Part shown: positions 32,130 through 40,141 of the stretch, one piece after another | How positions within the stretch are numbered: the first letter of the stretch is position 1 | Layout of the letters: the number at the start of each line of letters is the position of its first letter | Translations under genes and position numbers: made by a program | The notes under the pieces: model-generated | Seen by the model: the letters and a program-made list of their open reading frames with translations, nothing else | Databases searched by the model: none | What the model was told of the DNA's origin: nothing | From: JAFKKS01 sp050187875 | GTDB lineage: Bacteria; Pseudomonadota; Alphaproteobacteria; Rhizobiales; Xanthobacteraceae | DNA length: 64,000 nucleotides | Direction: 5' to 3' | Assembly (NCBI GenBank): GCA_050187875.1 | Contig: JBFWXB010000025.1 | Coordinates: 5,832 to 69,831, forward strand

Positions 32130-32644
32130 GCGTTATGTTGGGAATTAGCCAAGAGCCGCAGCAGACTCCCTCTCCCGCTTGCGGGGGAGGGTTGGGGAGG
32201 GGGCTCTTCATGGACAAGCCGAAATGGCGGGTTCAGCCCAAGACCCGTGTACGCGCACGCTCGCTTCGCCGTGATTTCACGCGAGCCGAGAAAACGCTTT
32301 GGGCCATGGTCCGCGCGCATCGCTTGCAAGGCGCGAGCTTTCGTCGACAGACTCCGATCGGGCCTTACATCGTCGACTTCGTTTCGCACAGTGCGCGGCT
32401 CGTGATCGAAGTCGACGGCGGGCAGCATTTCGAAGAAAAGCATCTCAAGGCCGATGCGCGGCGGGATGCGTTCTTGGCAAGCAAAGGTTATCGCGTCTTG
32501 CGGTTTACCAATCTTGATGTTCTGAAGAATCGAGAAGGCGTATTCGAGACGATCGCCAGCGCATTGAAAGAAGCCCCCTCCCTAACCCTCCCCCGCAAGC
32601 GGGAGAGGGAACAGGCTGCGGCGGGTGGAGAGACAATGCCATGA
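32126..32644 (+). CDS. DUF559 (Vsr-like) nuclease domain protein inserted between pheS and pheT
   Basis: This 172-residue frame starts at the ATG overlapping the pheS stop; an alternative ATG at 32210, preceded by GGGAGGGGG, gives 144 residues and excludes the repeat-encoded N-terminus. The core (about 45-150) is DUF559: LRRDFTRAEKTLWAMVRAHRLQG, FRRQTPIGPYIVDFVSH, LVIEVDGGQHFEEK, RRDAFLASKGYRVLRF. The D...ExDGxxH layout resembles PD-(D/E)xK and very-short-patch-repair endonucleases. The first 25 and last 20 residues are encoded by an inverted repeat pair. The frame ends three bases into pheT. Its function is unknown, and a self-propagating cassette is one possibility. Confidence 0.8.
   Translation: MSVMLGISQEPQQTPSPACGGGLGRGLFMDKPKWRVQPKTRVRARSLRRDFTRAEKTLWAMVRAHRLQGASFRRQTPIGPYIVDFVSHSARLVIEVDGGQHFEEKHLKADARRDAFLASKGYRVLRFTNLDVLKNREGVFETIASALKEAPSLTLPRKREREQAAAGGETMP
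32166..32204 (+). repeat. Left inverted repeat of the DUF559 cassette
   Basis: CTCCCTCTCCCGCTTGCGGG followed by GGAGGGTTGGGGAGGGGGCT. It matches the reverse complement of 32572-32610 at all but about two positions. It contains its own small palindrome CCCGCTTGCGGG. Confidence 0.9.
32572..32610 (-). repeat. Right inverted repeat of the DUF559 cassette
   Basis: AGCCCCCTCCCTAACCCTCC followed by CCCGCAAGCGGGAGAGGGA, the inverted partner of 32166-32204. It encodes the PSLTLPRKRERE C-terminus of the DUF559 frame. Confidence 0.9.
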
Positions 32645-35058
32645 AATTCACCCTCTCCTGGCTGAAGGAACATCTCGAGACGAGCGAGTCGCTGGAGAGC
32701 ATCGTCGATACGCTGACGATGATCGGGCTCGAAGTCGAGAACGTCGAGGACAAGGCGAAGGCGCTCGGCGCGTTCCGCATCGTGCGGGTGATCTCCGCCG
32801 TCCAGCACCCGAACGCGGATCGGTTGCGCGTGTGCATGGTCGACACCGGCGAAGGCGCGCCGGTGCAGGTCGTGTGCGGCGCACCGAATGCGCGCGGCGG
32901 CATGAAGTCCGTCTTCGGCACGCCCGGCACCTACATTCCCGGCAAGGACATCACGCTTGCGGTCGGAAAGATCCGCGGCGTCGAAAGCCACGGCATGCTG
33001 ATCTCGCCGGCGGAAATCGCGATCTCCGACGATCACGACGGCATCATCGATTTGCCGGAGGATGCGCCGGTCGGCGCCGTTTTCGCCGAATGGGCGGGGC
33101 TCGGCGATCCAGTCATCGAGATCAATCTCACGCCGAACCGGCCCGACTGCACCGGCGTCGTCGGCATCGCGCGTGACCTCGCCGCCGCCGGCCTCGGCAC
33201 GCTGAAGAACGACGGCGTCAAGCCTGTGCCGGGTGCGTTCCCATGTCCCGTCGCGGTGAAGCTCGATTTCCCGGAGGGCGAGCCGCTCTGTCCGGCGTTC
33301 GGCCTGCGCCTCGTCAAGGGCGTGAAGAACGGGGCGTCGCCGGAATGGCTGCAGCGTAAGCTGACCGCGATTGGGCTGCGCCCGATCAATGCGCTCGTCG
33401 ACATCACGAACTTCCTCACTTTCGATCGTGCGCGCCCGCTGCACGTCTTCGACGCGGCGAAGGTGCATGGCGACCTCACGGTGCGGCGCGCGCGCAAAGG
33501 CGAGATGGTGCTCGCGCTCGACGGCAAAACCTACACCTTCGACGAGACGATGTGCGTCATCGCCGATGAGAAGGGCATCGAGTCCATCGGCGGCATCATG
33601 GGCGGCGAGGCGAGCGGTTGTTCGGAAACGACAACCGATGTGCTGATCGAATCGGCCTTGTGGGTGCCGCACAATATCGCGCGCACCGGCCGTAAGCTCG
33701 GCATCAACAGCGACGCGCGCTATCGCTTCGAGCGCGGCGTCGATCCCGCCTTCATGGTGCCGGGGCTCGAGCTTGCGACCAAGCTGGTGATGGAGCTTTG
33801 CGGCGGCACACCGTCGGAGATCCTGGTCGCCGGCGATCCGCACGCGCCCGACCGCGTGCTCAATTTCCCGCTCAGCGAAGTGAAGCGCCTGTCGGGCCTC
33901 GATGTGCCCGCGGCGGAGGCGAAGCGCGTGCTGGGCCATCTCGGTTTCTATGTCGCTGGGCAGGGCGAGATGGTGAAGGTCGCGGTGCCGTCGTGGCGTC
34001 CGGACATCGAGGGTAAGGCCGACCTCGTCGAGGAGGTCGTACGCATCGTCGGGGTCGACAAGGTGCCGGCGACGCCGTTCCCGCGTGGGGATGCCGCATT
34101 CAAGCCGGTGCTGACACCCTTGCAGTTGCGCACCCGCAAGGCGAAGCGCGCGCTCGCGGCGCGCGGCCTCGTCGAGGCGGTGACCTGGTCGTTCATCGCC
34201 AAACCGCTTGCCGAGCTTTTCGGTGGCGGCGCGCCTGCGCTCGCGCTCGCCAACCCGATCGCGGCCGACCTTTCCGATATGCGGCCGAGCATCGTGCCGA
34301 GCCTGATCGCGGCGGCGCAGCGCAACGCCGACCGTGGATTCGGTGACACGGCGTTGTTCGAGGTCGGTCAGATTTTCCGCGGCGATCAGCCGGAGGATCA
34401 GCTCGCGGCCGCGGCCGGCGTGCGCCGCGCGCTGGCGAAACCGGATGGCGCTGGGCGTTTCTGGTCGGATAAAACCGTGGCCGTCGATGCTTTCGACGCC
34501 AAAGCGGACGCGTTCGCGACGCTGATCGCTGCGGGTGCACCGACCGCTGCGCTGCAGGTCGTGCCGGGCGGCCCCGCGTGGCTCCACCCCGGTCGTTCCG
34601 GAACGATCCAGATCGGGCCGCAGAACGTGCTCGGCTATTTCGGCGAGATGCATCCTGCGGCGCTCGACAAGCTCGGCGCCGAGGGGCCGATGGTCGCGTT
34701 CGAGGTCATCCTCGACCGCATTCCCGAGCCCAAGGCGAAGCCGACGCGTGCGAAGCCGCCGCTCGAGCTTTCGCCGTTCCAGCCGGTGGAGCGCGACTTC
34801 GCTTTCGTCGTCGACCGCGCCGTGAAGGCGGGCGACATCGTGCGCGCCGCGCAGAACAGCGACCGCAAAGCTGTTACGGCCGTCACCGTGTTCGACGTCT
34901 ATGAAGGGCAAGGCATCGATCCCGACAAGAAGTCGGTCGCGATCGCCGTGCGCCTGCAGCCGCGCGAGCGCACGATGACGGACGAGGAGATCGATGCGAT
35001 CGGCGCCAAGATCGTCGCCGAGGTCACGAAGCGCACCGGCGGCGTGCTGCGGGGGTAA
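32641..35058 (+). CDS. pheT: Phenylalanyl-tRNA synthetase beta subunit
   Basis: At 805 residues this has the full family length and all expected parts. The N-terminal EMAP/tRNA-binding domain (about 40-150) shows VVRVISAVQHPNADRLRVCMVDTGEG-like residues. B3/B4 editing domains include LVDITNFLTFDRARPLHVFDA, and a catalytic-like core (ARTGRKLGINSDARYRFERGVDP, VEAVTWSFIAKP) follows. The C-terminal FDX-ACB domain includes QPVERDFAFVVDR and VFDVYEGQGI. The ATG at 32641 overlaps the stop of the DUF559 frame. pheS normally precedes it directly. Confidence 0.98.
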   Translation: MKFTLSWLKEHLETSESLESIVDTLTMIGLEVENVEDKAKALGAFRIVRVISAVQHPNADRLRVCMVDTGEGAPVQVVCGAPNARGGMKSVFGTPGTYIPGKDITLAVGKIRGVESHGMLISPAEIAISDDHDGIIDLPEDAPVGAVFAEWAGLGDPVIEINLTPNRPDCTGVVGIARDLAAAGLGTLKNDGVKPVPGAFPCPVAVKLDFPEGEPLCPAFGLRLVKGVKNGASPEWLQRKLTAIGLRPINALVDITNFLTFDRARPLHVFDAAKVHGDLTVRRARKGEMVLALDGKTYTFDETMCVIADEKGIESIGGIMGGEASGCSETTTDVLIESALWVPHNIARTGRKLGINSDARYRFERGVDPAFMVPGLELATKLVMELCGGTPSEILVAGDPHAPDRVLNFPLSEVKRLSGLDVPAAEAKRVLGHLGFYVAGQGEMVKVAVPSWRPDIEGKADLVEEVVRIVGVDKVPATPFPRGDAAFKPVLTPLQLRTRKAKRALAARGLVEAVTWSFIAKPLAELFGGGAPALALANPIAADLSDMRPSIVPSLIAAAQRNADRGFGDTALFEVGQIFRGDQPEDQLAAAAGVRRALAKPDGAGRFWSDKTVAVDAFDAKADAFATLIAAGAPTAALQVVPGGPAWLHPGRSGTIQIGPQNVLGYFGEMHPAALDKLGAEGPMVAFEVILDRIPEPKAKPTRAKPPLELSPFQPVERDFAFVVDRAVKAGDIVRAAQNSDRKAVTAVTVFDVYEGQGIDPDKKSVAIAVRLQPRERTMTDEEIDAIGAKIVAEVTKRTGGVLRG

Positions 35059-35093
35059 GAGCTCCTACAGCGGCGAAGCCGACCGCGTTCCCC

Positions 35094-35202
35094 GTCATCC
35101 TGAGGTGCCCGCACGTAGTGCGGGCCTCGAAGGATGGCCCCAGGTTCGGGCCGTCGCCCTTCGAGGCTTGCCGACTACGTCGGCTCGCACCTCAGGGTGA
35201 CG
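35094..35202. repeat. Palindromic repeat, family C (copy 2)
   Basis: The arms are GTCATCCTGAGGTGCCCGCA and GCTCGCACCTCAGGGTGAC, with inner CCTCGAAGGATGG / CCCTTCGAGG. It lies between pheT and a convergent permease gene and is the same family as 3475-3582. Confidence 0.9.
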
Positions 35203-35236
35203 GATCATATAAAGCCGTGCGGGATAACCTTATTCG

Positions 35237-36349
35237 CTACTTCGGCAGCACCGCCTCTTCCTCCGCGAACAGGTGATTGAGGATCACCATGCCGACGATG
35301 AGGAGCGGCGCCGCGAGGAAGGCGCCGAGCGGTCCCCATAGCCAGGCCCAGAAGGCGAGCGAGAGGAACACCGCGAACGGGCTCATGGTCAGCCGGTGGC
35401 CGACAATGCTCGGCGTGATGATCTGCCCCTCGAGGGTGGCGATGGCGACGAACAGCGCGGGCGCGAGCAAGGCGCCGCCGATCGTGCTCGACACGACGAG
35501 ACCTACGACGAACAGAATCGCGACCATCACTGCCGCGCCGATATACGGGATGTAATTGAGCGCCGCCGTGAGGATGCCGAAGGCGATCGGATTGGGGAAG
35601 CTGATGATGTAAAGCATCGCCGCGGTCACCGCGCCGAGACCGACATTGATGATGCTGACCGTCACCACATAGGTGATGAGGTTCTGTTCGATCTCGCCCC
35701 AGATGCGCACCACGCGCAGGCGCGCTTGGCGCGAGCCGGCCTTGACGATGAGCTTGCGCCGGATGCCGGTGACACCGACGAGGAAGAACAGCAACGTGCC
35801 GAAGAACACGACGAGCTCGGTCATCGCGGGCGTCGCCACACTGAGCGCGCCTTGCGCGATAGCGGCGAGGTCGATGGCAATGCCGCCTTCCTTGCCGTCA
35901 CCACCCATCGATTGGCGTAGCGTATGCAGTACGGCGAGCGGCCGCTCCAGCAGGCGCAGTTTATTCTTGAGCGTGCCGGCGAGTTCCGGCGCACGGTCGA
36001 TCCATTCGGTCAGCGGCCCGGCGCTGAGAACGACGGCGAGCCAGACCGCGCCACAGAAGAGGAGCACGAGCACTACAGCTGGCAGGATCGGCGGGATCTT
36101 GTATTTCTCTGCGTATTTCTGGACGGGGCTCAGCGTGATGCCGACGATGAGCGCGGCCGAGACCGGCAGCACCACCGAGCGCGAAAGATAGAGCGCGGCG
36201 ACGGCCAGGATGACGAAGATGCCGATGATCGCGCCATCGGTCGCGTCGCGCCAATTCGCAGGCAGGAATTCCTGCGTGCTGCCGTTTTCGTCGCCTTTGG
36301 CCGCCGGGCGATTGCCGTTCTTGGTTGTCGGCGTGGAGGTTTGCAGCAT
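35237..36349 (-). CDS. AI-2E family transporter
   Basis: This is a 370-residue polytopic membrane protein of the AI-2 exporter/PerM family. Hydrophobic helices include AIIGIFVILAVAALYLSRSVVLPVSAALIVG, PILPAVVLVLLFCGAVWLAV, LVVFFGTLLFFLVGV and the C-terminal PFAVFLSLAFWAWLWGPLGAFLAAPLLI, the family hallmark region. About eight helices are visible in total. The N-terminal 40 residues are hydrophilic. The name reflects the family; the transported compound is unknown and many members are not autoinducer exporters. Confidence 0.88.
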   Translation of the reverse strand: MLQTSTPTTKNGNRPAAKGDENGSTQEFLPANWRDATDGAIIGIFVILAVAALYLSRSVVLPVSAALIVGITLSPVQKYAEKYKIPPILPAVVLVLLFCGAVWLAVVLSAGPLTEWIDRAPELAGTLKNKLRLLERPLAVLHTLRQSMGGDGKEGGIAIDLAAIAQGALSVATPAMTELVVFFGTLLFFLVGVTGIRRKLIVKAGSRQARLRVVRIWGEIEQNLITYVVTVSIINVGLGAVTAAMLYIISFPNPIAFGILTAALNYIPYIGAAVMVAILFVVGLVVSSTIGGALLAPALFVAIATLEGQIITPSIVGHRLTMSPFAVFLSLAFWAWLWGPLGAFLAAPLLIVGMVILNHLFAEEEAVLPK

Positions 36350-36448
36350 GACCCGCGGCCCGGTTGAGCGCCGAGCGACGTCGGCCCCTGACTTAACGCC
36401 AGGGGGCCGGTTCGGTTGCGTGGCCGCAGGTCTTTTCGATGACAGGCG

Positions 36449-37210
36449 TTAGCGCGGCGCCATGCGCAGCGCGCCGTCGATACGGATCACCTCGCCGTTG
36501 AGATAGCGGTTGGAGACGATATGCATCACTAGCGACGAAAACTCGCTCGGCTCGCCGAGGCGCACGGGGAAGGGCACCTGCTGGCCCAGACTCTGCTGCG
36601 CCGCTTCCGGCAGCGCCTTGAGCATTGGTGTCGCGAAGATGCCAGGCGCGATCGCGAGCACGCGGATGCCGAACTGGGCAAATTCGCGCGCCGCCGGCAT
36701 GGTCAGCGCCGCGATGCCGCCTTTCGACGACGCATAGGCGGCCTGGCCGATCTGCCCCTCGAAGGCCGCGACGGACGCGACCGAAACGATGACGCCGCGC
36801 TCGTTGTCGGCAAGCGGCGTAAGCTTCGAGGCTTCGGCCCCGACGAGGCGCATCATATTGAACGAGCCGATCAGGTTGATGCGAATGACGCGCTCGTAAT
36901 CCGCGAGCGGCATCGGTCCGTCGCGGCCGACGATGCGTTTCGCCGGGCCGACGCCGGCGCAGTTGATCAGGATGCGAGCGGGGCCGTTCTTCTCGGTCGC
37001 CTCCTTCAGCGCGGCGACGGCGCTGTCGGAATCCGACACGTCGCATTTGATGGCGTGGCCGCCGATTTCCTTCGCGACCTTTTGCGCGGCGTCCATGTTG
37101 ACGTCGAGCACAGCGACCTTGGCGCCGGCGCTCGCGAGTTGTGCCGCGGTCGACGCTCCCAATCCCGAGCCGCCACCGGTGACGACCGCCGCCTGTCCCT
37201 TCGGATCCAT
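36449..37210 (-). CDS. Short-chain dehydrogenase (HSD17B10-like 3-hydroxyacyl-CoA dehydrogenase)
   Basis: This 253-residue NAD-dependent SDR has the cofactor motif VVTGGGSGLGAS, then VLDVNMD (NAD preference), ILINCAGVGPAKRI, catalytic-site VSVASVAAFEGQIGQAAYASSKGGIAAL (Tyr and Lys) and IAPGIFATPMLKALP. The NCAGVG, YASSKGG and IAPGIFxTPML segments resemble the type II 3-hydroxyacyl-CoA dehydrogenases acting on short branched acyl-CoAs. The substrate is inferred from family similarity only. It is minus-strand and may be transcribed apart from the D-2-hydroxyacid dehydrogenase upstream, because a family B palindrome lies between them. Confidence 0.85.
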   Translation of the reverse strand: MDPKGQAAVVTGGGSGLGASTAAQLASAGAKVAVLDVNMDAAQKVAKEIGGHAIKCDVSDSDSAVAALKEATEKNGPARILINCAGVGPAKRIVGRDGPMPLADYERVIRINLIGSFNMMRLVGAEASKLTPLADNERGVIVSVASVAAFEGQIGQAAYASSKGGIAALTMPAAREFAQFGIRVLAIAPGIFATPMLKALPEAAQQSLGQQVPFPVRLGEPSEFSSLVMHIVSNRYLNGEVIRIDGALRMAPR

Positions 37211-37267
37211 TTTACGCTCCCCTCAAATGCAAAAGCACGCGGCAAAGCCTGCGCGTCGTCCGCTGGC

Positions 37268-37340
37268 GTCATTGCCGGACTTGATCCGGCAATCCATCCT
37301 TTTCAAAAGATGGATGCCCGGGTCAAGCCCGGGCATGACA
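37268..37340. repeat. Palindromic repeat, family B (copy 6)
   Basis: The arms are GTCATTGCCGGACTTGATCC and GGGTCAAGCCCGGGCATGAC. It lies between the SDR and D-2-hydroxyacid dehydrogenase genes. An additional inverted pair, GTCATTCCGG...CCGGAATGAC, lies just downstream at 37372-37401. Confidence 0.88.
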
Positions 37341-37371
37341 GGAACGGCGCTTCTCAATCTTGTCATTCCGG

Positions 37372-37401
37372 ACTTGCCGCTTCGCGGCAATCCGGAATGA
37401 C
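37372..37401. repeat. Simple inverted repeat
   Basis: GTCATTCCGGACTTGCCGC opposes GCGGCAATCCGGAATGAC. The stem-loop end lies seven bases before the D-2-hydroxyacid dehydrogenase stop codon on the minus strand, a plausible terminator or repeat fragment. Confidence 0.6.
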
Positions 37402-37406
37402 GGGCC

Positions 37407-38372
37407 TCACGCCCCGATTACCCGCACCGGCGCGCCGTCGACGAAGGCGCGGATGTCCTCGACCGTGTCTCCGTAGAAGATCCGGTACATCTGTTCGGTG
37501 ACGTAGCCGAGATGCGGGGTCAGAACGACGTTCGGCAGGGTGCGCAGCGGGTGGTCGCGCGGCAGCGGCTCGGTGTCGTAGACGTCGATGCCAGCGCCGG
37601 CGATCGTCTTCCTGCGCAAGGCGTCGATCAGGTCGGCTTCCTTCACGATCGGCCCGCGCGAGGTGTTGATGAGGTAGGCGGTCGGCTTCATCAGCGCGAG
37701 CTCAGCGGAGCCGATGAGCCCGCGCGAGCGGTCGCCCAGTACGAGATGGATGCTGACGAAGTCGGATTGCTTTAACAGCTCCTCCTTCGTGGCGTACTCG
37801 GCGCCGCCTTCCTTCGCCTTCTCCGGCGTCAAGTTCGGGCTCCAGGCGAGCACCTTCATGCCGAAGGCGCGGCCGAAGCCGGCAACACGCGAGCCGAGCT
37901 TGCCAAGACCGAGGATGCCGAGCGTCGAGCCATGAAGCTCGAGGCCGATCGTTGTCTGCCAGGGCTCGCCGGCCTTCATGCGCGCATCCTCGAAGCTGAT
38001 TGAGCGCGCGAGATCGAGGACGAGCCCGAAGGCGAGCTCCGCCGTATGGTGCGGTCCGGCGCGGGTGCCGCAGACGGGGATGCCGCGCTCGGCGGCCGCC
38101 TTCATGTCGATCGAGGCGTTGCGGCCGGAGGTCGTGACGATGAGCTTCAGCTTCGGCAACGCCTCGATGATCTTGCGCGGGAGCGGCGTGCGCTCGCGCA
38201 TCACGCAGACGATCTCGAAATCCTTCAGTGCCGCGATAACCGCATCGGCGTCGCCGAGCCGTTTGTTGAAGACGATGACGTCGACGTCCGGCCGCAGCGC
38301 CGACCAGTCGGCCATTTTCAGCGCCACGTTTTGATAATCGTCGAGCACGGCGCAACGCAAACGCAGAGGCAT
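37407..38372 (-). CDS. D-2-hydroxyacid dehydrogenase family protein
   Basis: This 321-residue NAD-dependent dehydrogenase has ILGLGKLGSRVAGFGRAFGM (nucleotide-binding, about 145). The catalytic residues are in LINTSRGPIV (Arg), VYDTEPLP (Glu) and LTPHLGYVT (His). An N-terminal substrate domain contains VMRERTPLP. Members interconvert 2-keto and D-2-hydroxy acids such as glyoxylate, hydroxypyruvate or phosphoglycerate. The neighbouring TRAP transporter, FAD oxidase and serine-glyoxylate aminotransferase make a role in small keto acid metabolism plausible, but the specific substrate is inferred. Confidence 0.88.
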   Translation of the reverse strand: MPLRLRCAVLDDYQNVALKMADWSALRPDVDVIVFNKRLGDADAVIAALKDFEIVCVMRERTPLPRKIIEALPKLKLIVTTSGRNASIDMKAAAERGIPVCGTRAGPHHTAELAFGLVLDLARSISFEDARMKAGEPWQTTIGLELHGSTLGILGLGKLGSRVAGFGRAFGMKVLAWSPNLTPEKAKEGGAEYATKEELLKQSDFVSIHLVLGDRSRGLIGSAELALMKPTAYLINTSRGPIVKEADLIDALRRKTIAGAGIDVYDTEPLPRDHPLRTLPNVVLTPHLGYVTEQMYRIFYGDTVEDIRAFVDGAPVRVIGA

Positions 38373-38437
38373 TGGCGATTCTCTCGGCCATGGGGGAGGG
38401 CAGCAGAAAGTATAGTTGCTTGATTTCGCGGTCTACA

Positions 38438-38464
38438 TTTGCATTCATGCGTTCCGCGTGCAAA
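38438..38464. promoter_or_regulatory. Possible operator before the TRAP operon
   Basis: TTTGCA (38438-38443) and TGCAAA (38459-38464) form a 6-bp inverted repeat separated by 15 bases, 60 bases before the dctP start. No promoter box was clearly identified here. Confidence 0.25.
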
Positions 38465-38523
38465 CGCCACCATGGCACATACTGCAATGCGTTACGACAA
38501 TAACGAAAATGGGAGAAACGCTC

Positions 38524-39504
38524 ATGATCCGACTTCGCACGGCATTGTCTCTATTGGCCGCGCTCGCGTTGTCCGCGACAGCCGCGCATGCGCAGACCGA
38601 GATCAAATTCGGCCATGTCGGTGAGCCGGGTTCGCTGCTCGACAGGTCGTCCCAGGAATTCGCCAAGCGCGTGAACGCGAAGCTCGGCGACAAGGCGAAG
38701 GTCGTCGTTTACGGCTCTAGCCAACTGGGCAGCGACTCCGACTTGATGAAGAAGCTCAGGCTTGGAACGATCGATCTGGCGCTGCCGTCGACCGTATTTT
38801 CCTCGCAGGTTCCACTCTTCGGCCTCTTTGAGATGCCGTACCTGGTCAAGGATCGCGACCACATGGCGCGCATCCGCGATCAAATCGTCATGCCGAGCAT
38901 GGTGCCAGTGGCTCTCAAGGCCGGCTATCGCATCATCGGCGTGTGGGAGAACGGTTTTCGCCAGATTACCAACAACAAGCATCCGATCAAAACGCCAGAA
39001 GATTTGAAGGGCATCAAGCTGCGCGTGCCGAAAGGCGAATGGCGCGTCAAGATGTTTCAGGCCTATGGCGCGACGCCGAGTCCGCTCGCGTTCTCGGAGG
39101 TGTTCGTTGCCTTGCAGACCGGCGTCATGGACGGCCAGGAAAACCCACTGGCACAGATCGATTCGGCACGGTTCTACGAAGTGCAGAAGTATCTTTCCAT
39201 GACCGGTCACGTTTACACGCCGTCCTATGTCACCGCAGGACGAAGCTGGGATCGGCTGCCCGAAGATGTCCGAAAAATCCTGGAGGACACGGCAAAGGAG
39301 ATGCAGCCCGTGGCGCTCAAGATGGGCGCCGAGATGGACGAAGAGTTGCTGAAAAAAATGAAGGCCGGCGGTATAGCGATAAACGAAGCCGACAAGGATG
39401 CCTTCATCAAGGCCAGCGGGACGATCTACAAGGCGTTCGCCGAACAGGTGCCGGAAGGCAAACCGCTGATCGACAAGGCGCTGGCGCTCGGCAAGGGCTC
39501 CTGA
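38524..39504 (+). CDS. TRAP transporter substrate-binding protein (DctP family)
   Basis: This 326-residue periplasmic receptor has a signal peptide (TALSLLAALALSATAAHAQ, about 1-24). It then shows the DctP pattern IKFGHVGEPGSLLDRSSQEFAKRVNAK, LRVPKGEWRVKMFQAYGATPSPLAFSEVFVALQTGVMDGQENP, which includes the carboxylate-binding arginine region, and SMTGHVYTP. The ATG at 38524 follows GGGAGA; upstream Met codons are rejected. It is the first of a TRAP set with two permeases. Typical ligands are C4-dicarboxylates, 2-keto acids or related carboxylates; the ligand is not known here. Confidence 0.92.
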   Translation: MIRLRTALSLLAALALSATAAHAQTEIKFGHVGEPGSLLDRSSQEFAKRVNAKLGDKAKVVVYGSSQLGSDSDLMKKLRLGTIDLALPSTVFSSQVPLFGLFEMPYLVKDRDHMARIRDQIVMPSMVPVALKAGYRIIGVWENGFRQITNNKHPIKTPEDLKGIKLRVPKGEWRVKMFQAYGATPSPLAFSEVFVALQTGVMDGQENPLAQIDSARFYEVQKYLSMTGHVYTPSYVTAGRSWDRLPEDVRKILEDTAKEMQPVALKMGAEMDEELLKKMKAGGIAINEADKDAFIKASGTIYKAFAEQVPEGKPLIDKALALGKGS

Positions 39505-39571
39505 TCCGGGAAGCGGGCCGGCCTTTCCGGCCCGCACCGCTTCGTGTTTCATTATAGGGGGTCTTGCGACC

Positions 39572-40141
39572 ATGCAGGCCGTGCGCGCCGCATTCGAGCG
39601 GTTGCTTGAAACGATCGTCATTGCCTTGATCGTCGTGCTCACGGCGCTCGTCATTGCCGGATTTCTCTTCCGATATCTCGGATATCCGCTGGTGTGGTAC
39701 GACGAATTGGCATCCGTCGGACTGGTCTGGCTGACCTACTACGGCTCCGCACTCGCAGCTTTGCGTGGCGCCCATATCGGCGTGCCGGGCCTTGTCAACG
39801 CGATGCCGCCACGGCTTCGGGTCGTCGTCGTTCTCGTTGCCGAAGCCTGCGTTCTTTTCTTTTTCGTCGTGCTGGCGACCGCGGGTGTCGAGGTGTTGCA
39901 GGTGCTGGCGGGCGACTCCATGGTCAGTCTGCGCTGGGTTCCCTTGCAAATCACTCAATCTGCTATCCCGATCGGCGCCGTGCTGTTCATCATCGCCGAG
40001 ATCTTGCGCTTCCCGCGACTGATGCGCGACGCGCGCGGCTCCGGCTTCATCGACACCGAGATGATCGAGGCGATGGCGCATGGCGCGCCGCCAACGCCGC
40101 CAACGCCGCCGGCGGGCCCCGCCGGGGAGGCGCGGCCATGA
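39572..40141 (+). CDS. TRAP transporter small permease (DctQ family)
   Basis: This 189-residue membrane protein has four hydrophobic helices (including TIVIALIVVLTALVIAGFLFRYLG and AEACVLFFFVVLATAGVEVLQVLAG) and the DctQ-type RGAHIGVPGLVNAMP region. Its C-terminal tail is Pro/Ala-rich and unusual (HGAPPTPPTPPAGPAGEARP). It overlaps the large permease gene by four bases (ATGA), so the two subunits are probably made in fixed ratio. Confidence 0.9.
   Translation: MQAVRAAFERLLETIVIALIVVLTALVIAGFLFRYLGYPLVWYDELASVGLVWLTYYGSALAALRGAHIGVPGLVNAMPPRLRVVVVLVAEACVLFFFVVLATAGVEVLQVLAGDSMVSLRWVPLQITQSAIPIGAVLFIIAEILRFPRLMRDARGSGFIDTEMIEAMAHGAPPTPPTPPAGPAGEARP

Noticed and set aside
38474..38495. TGGCACATACTGC as a sigma-54 promoter
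   Set aside because: The GG and GC elements are only ten bases apart instead of twelve.
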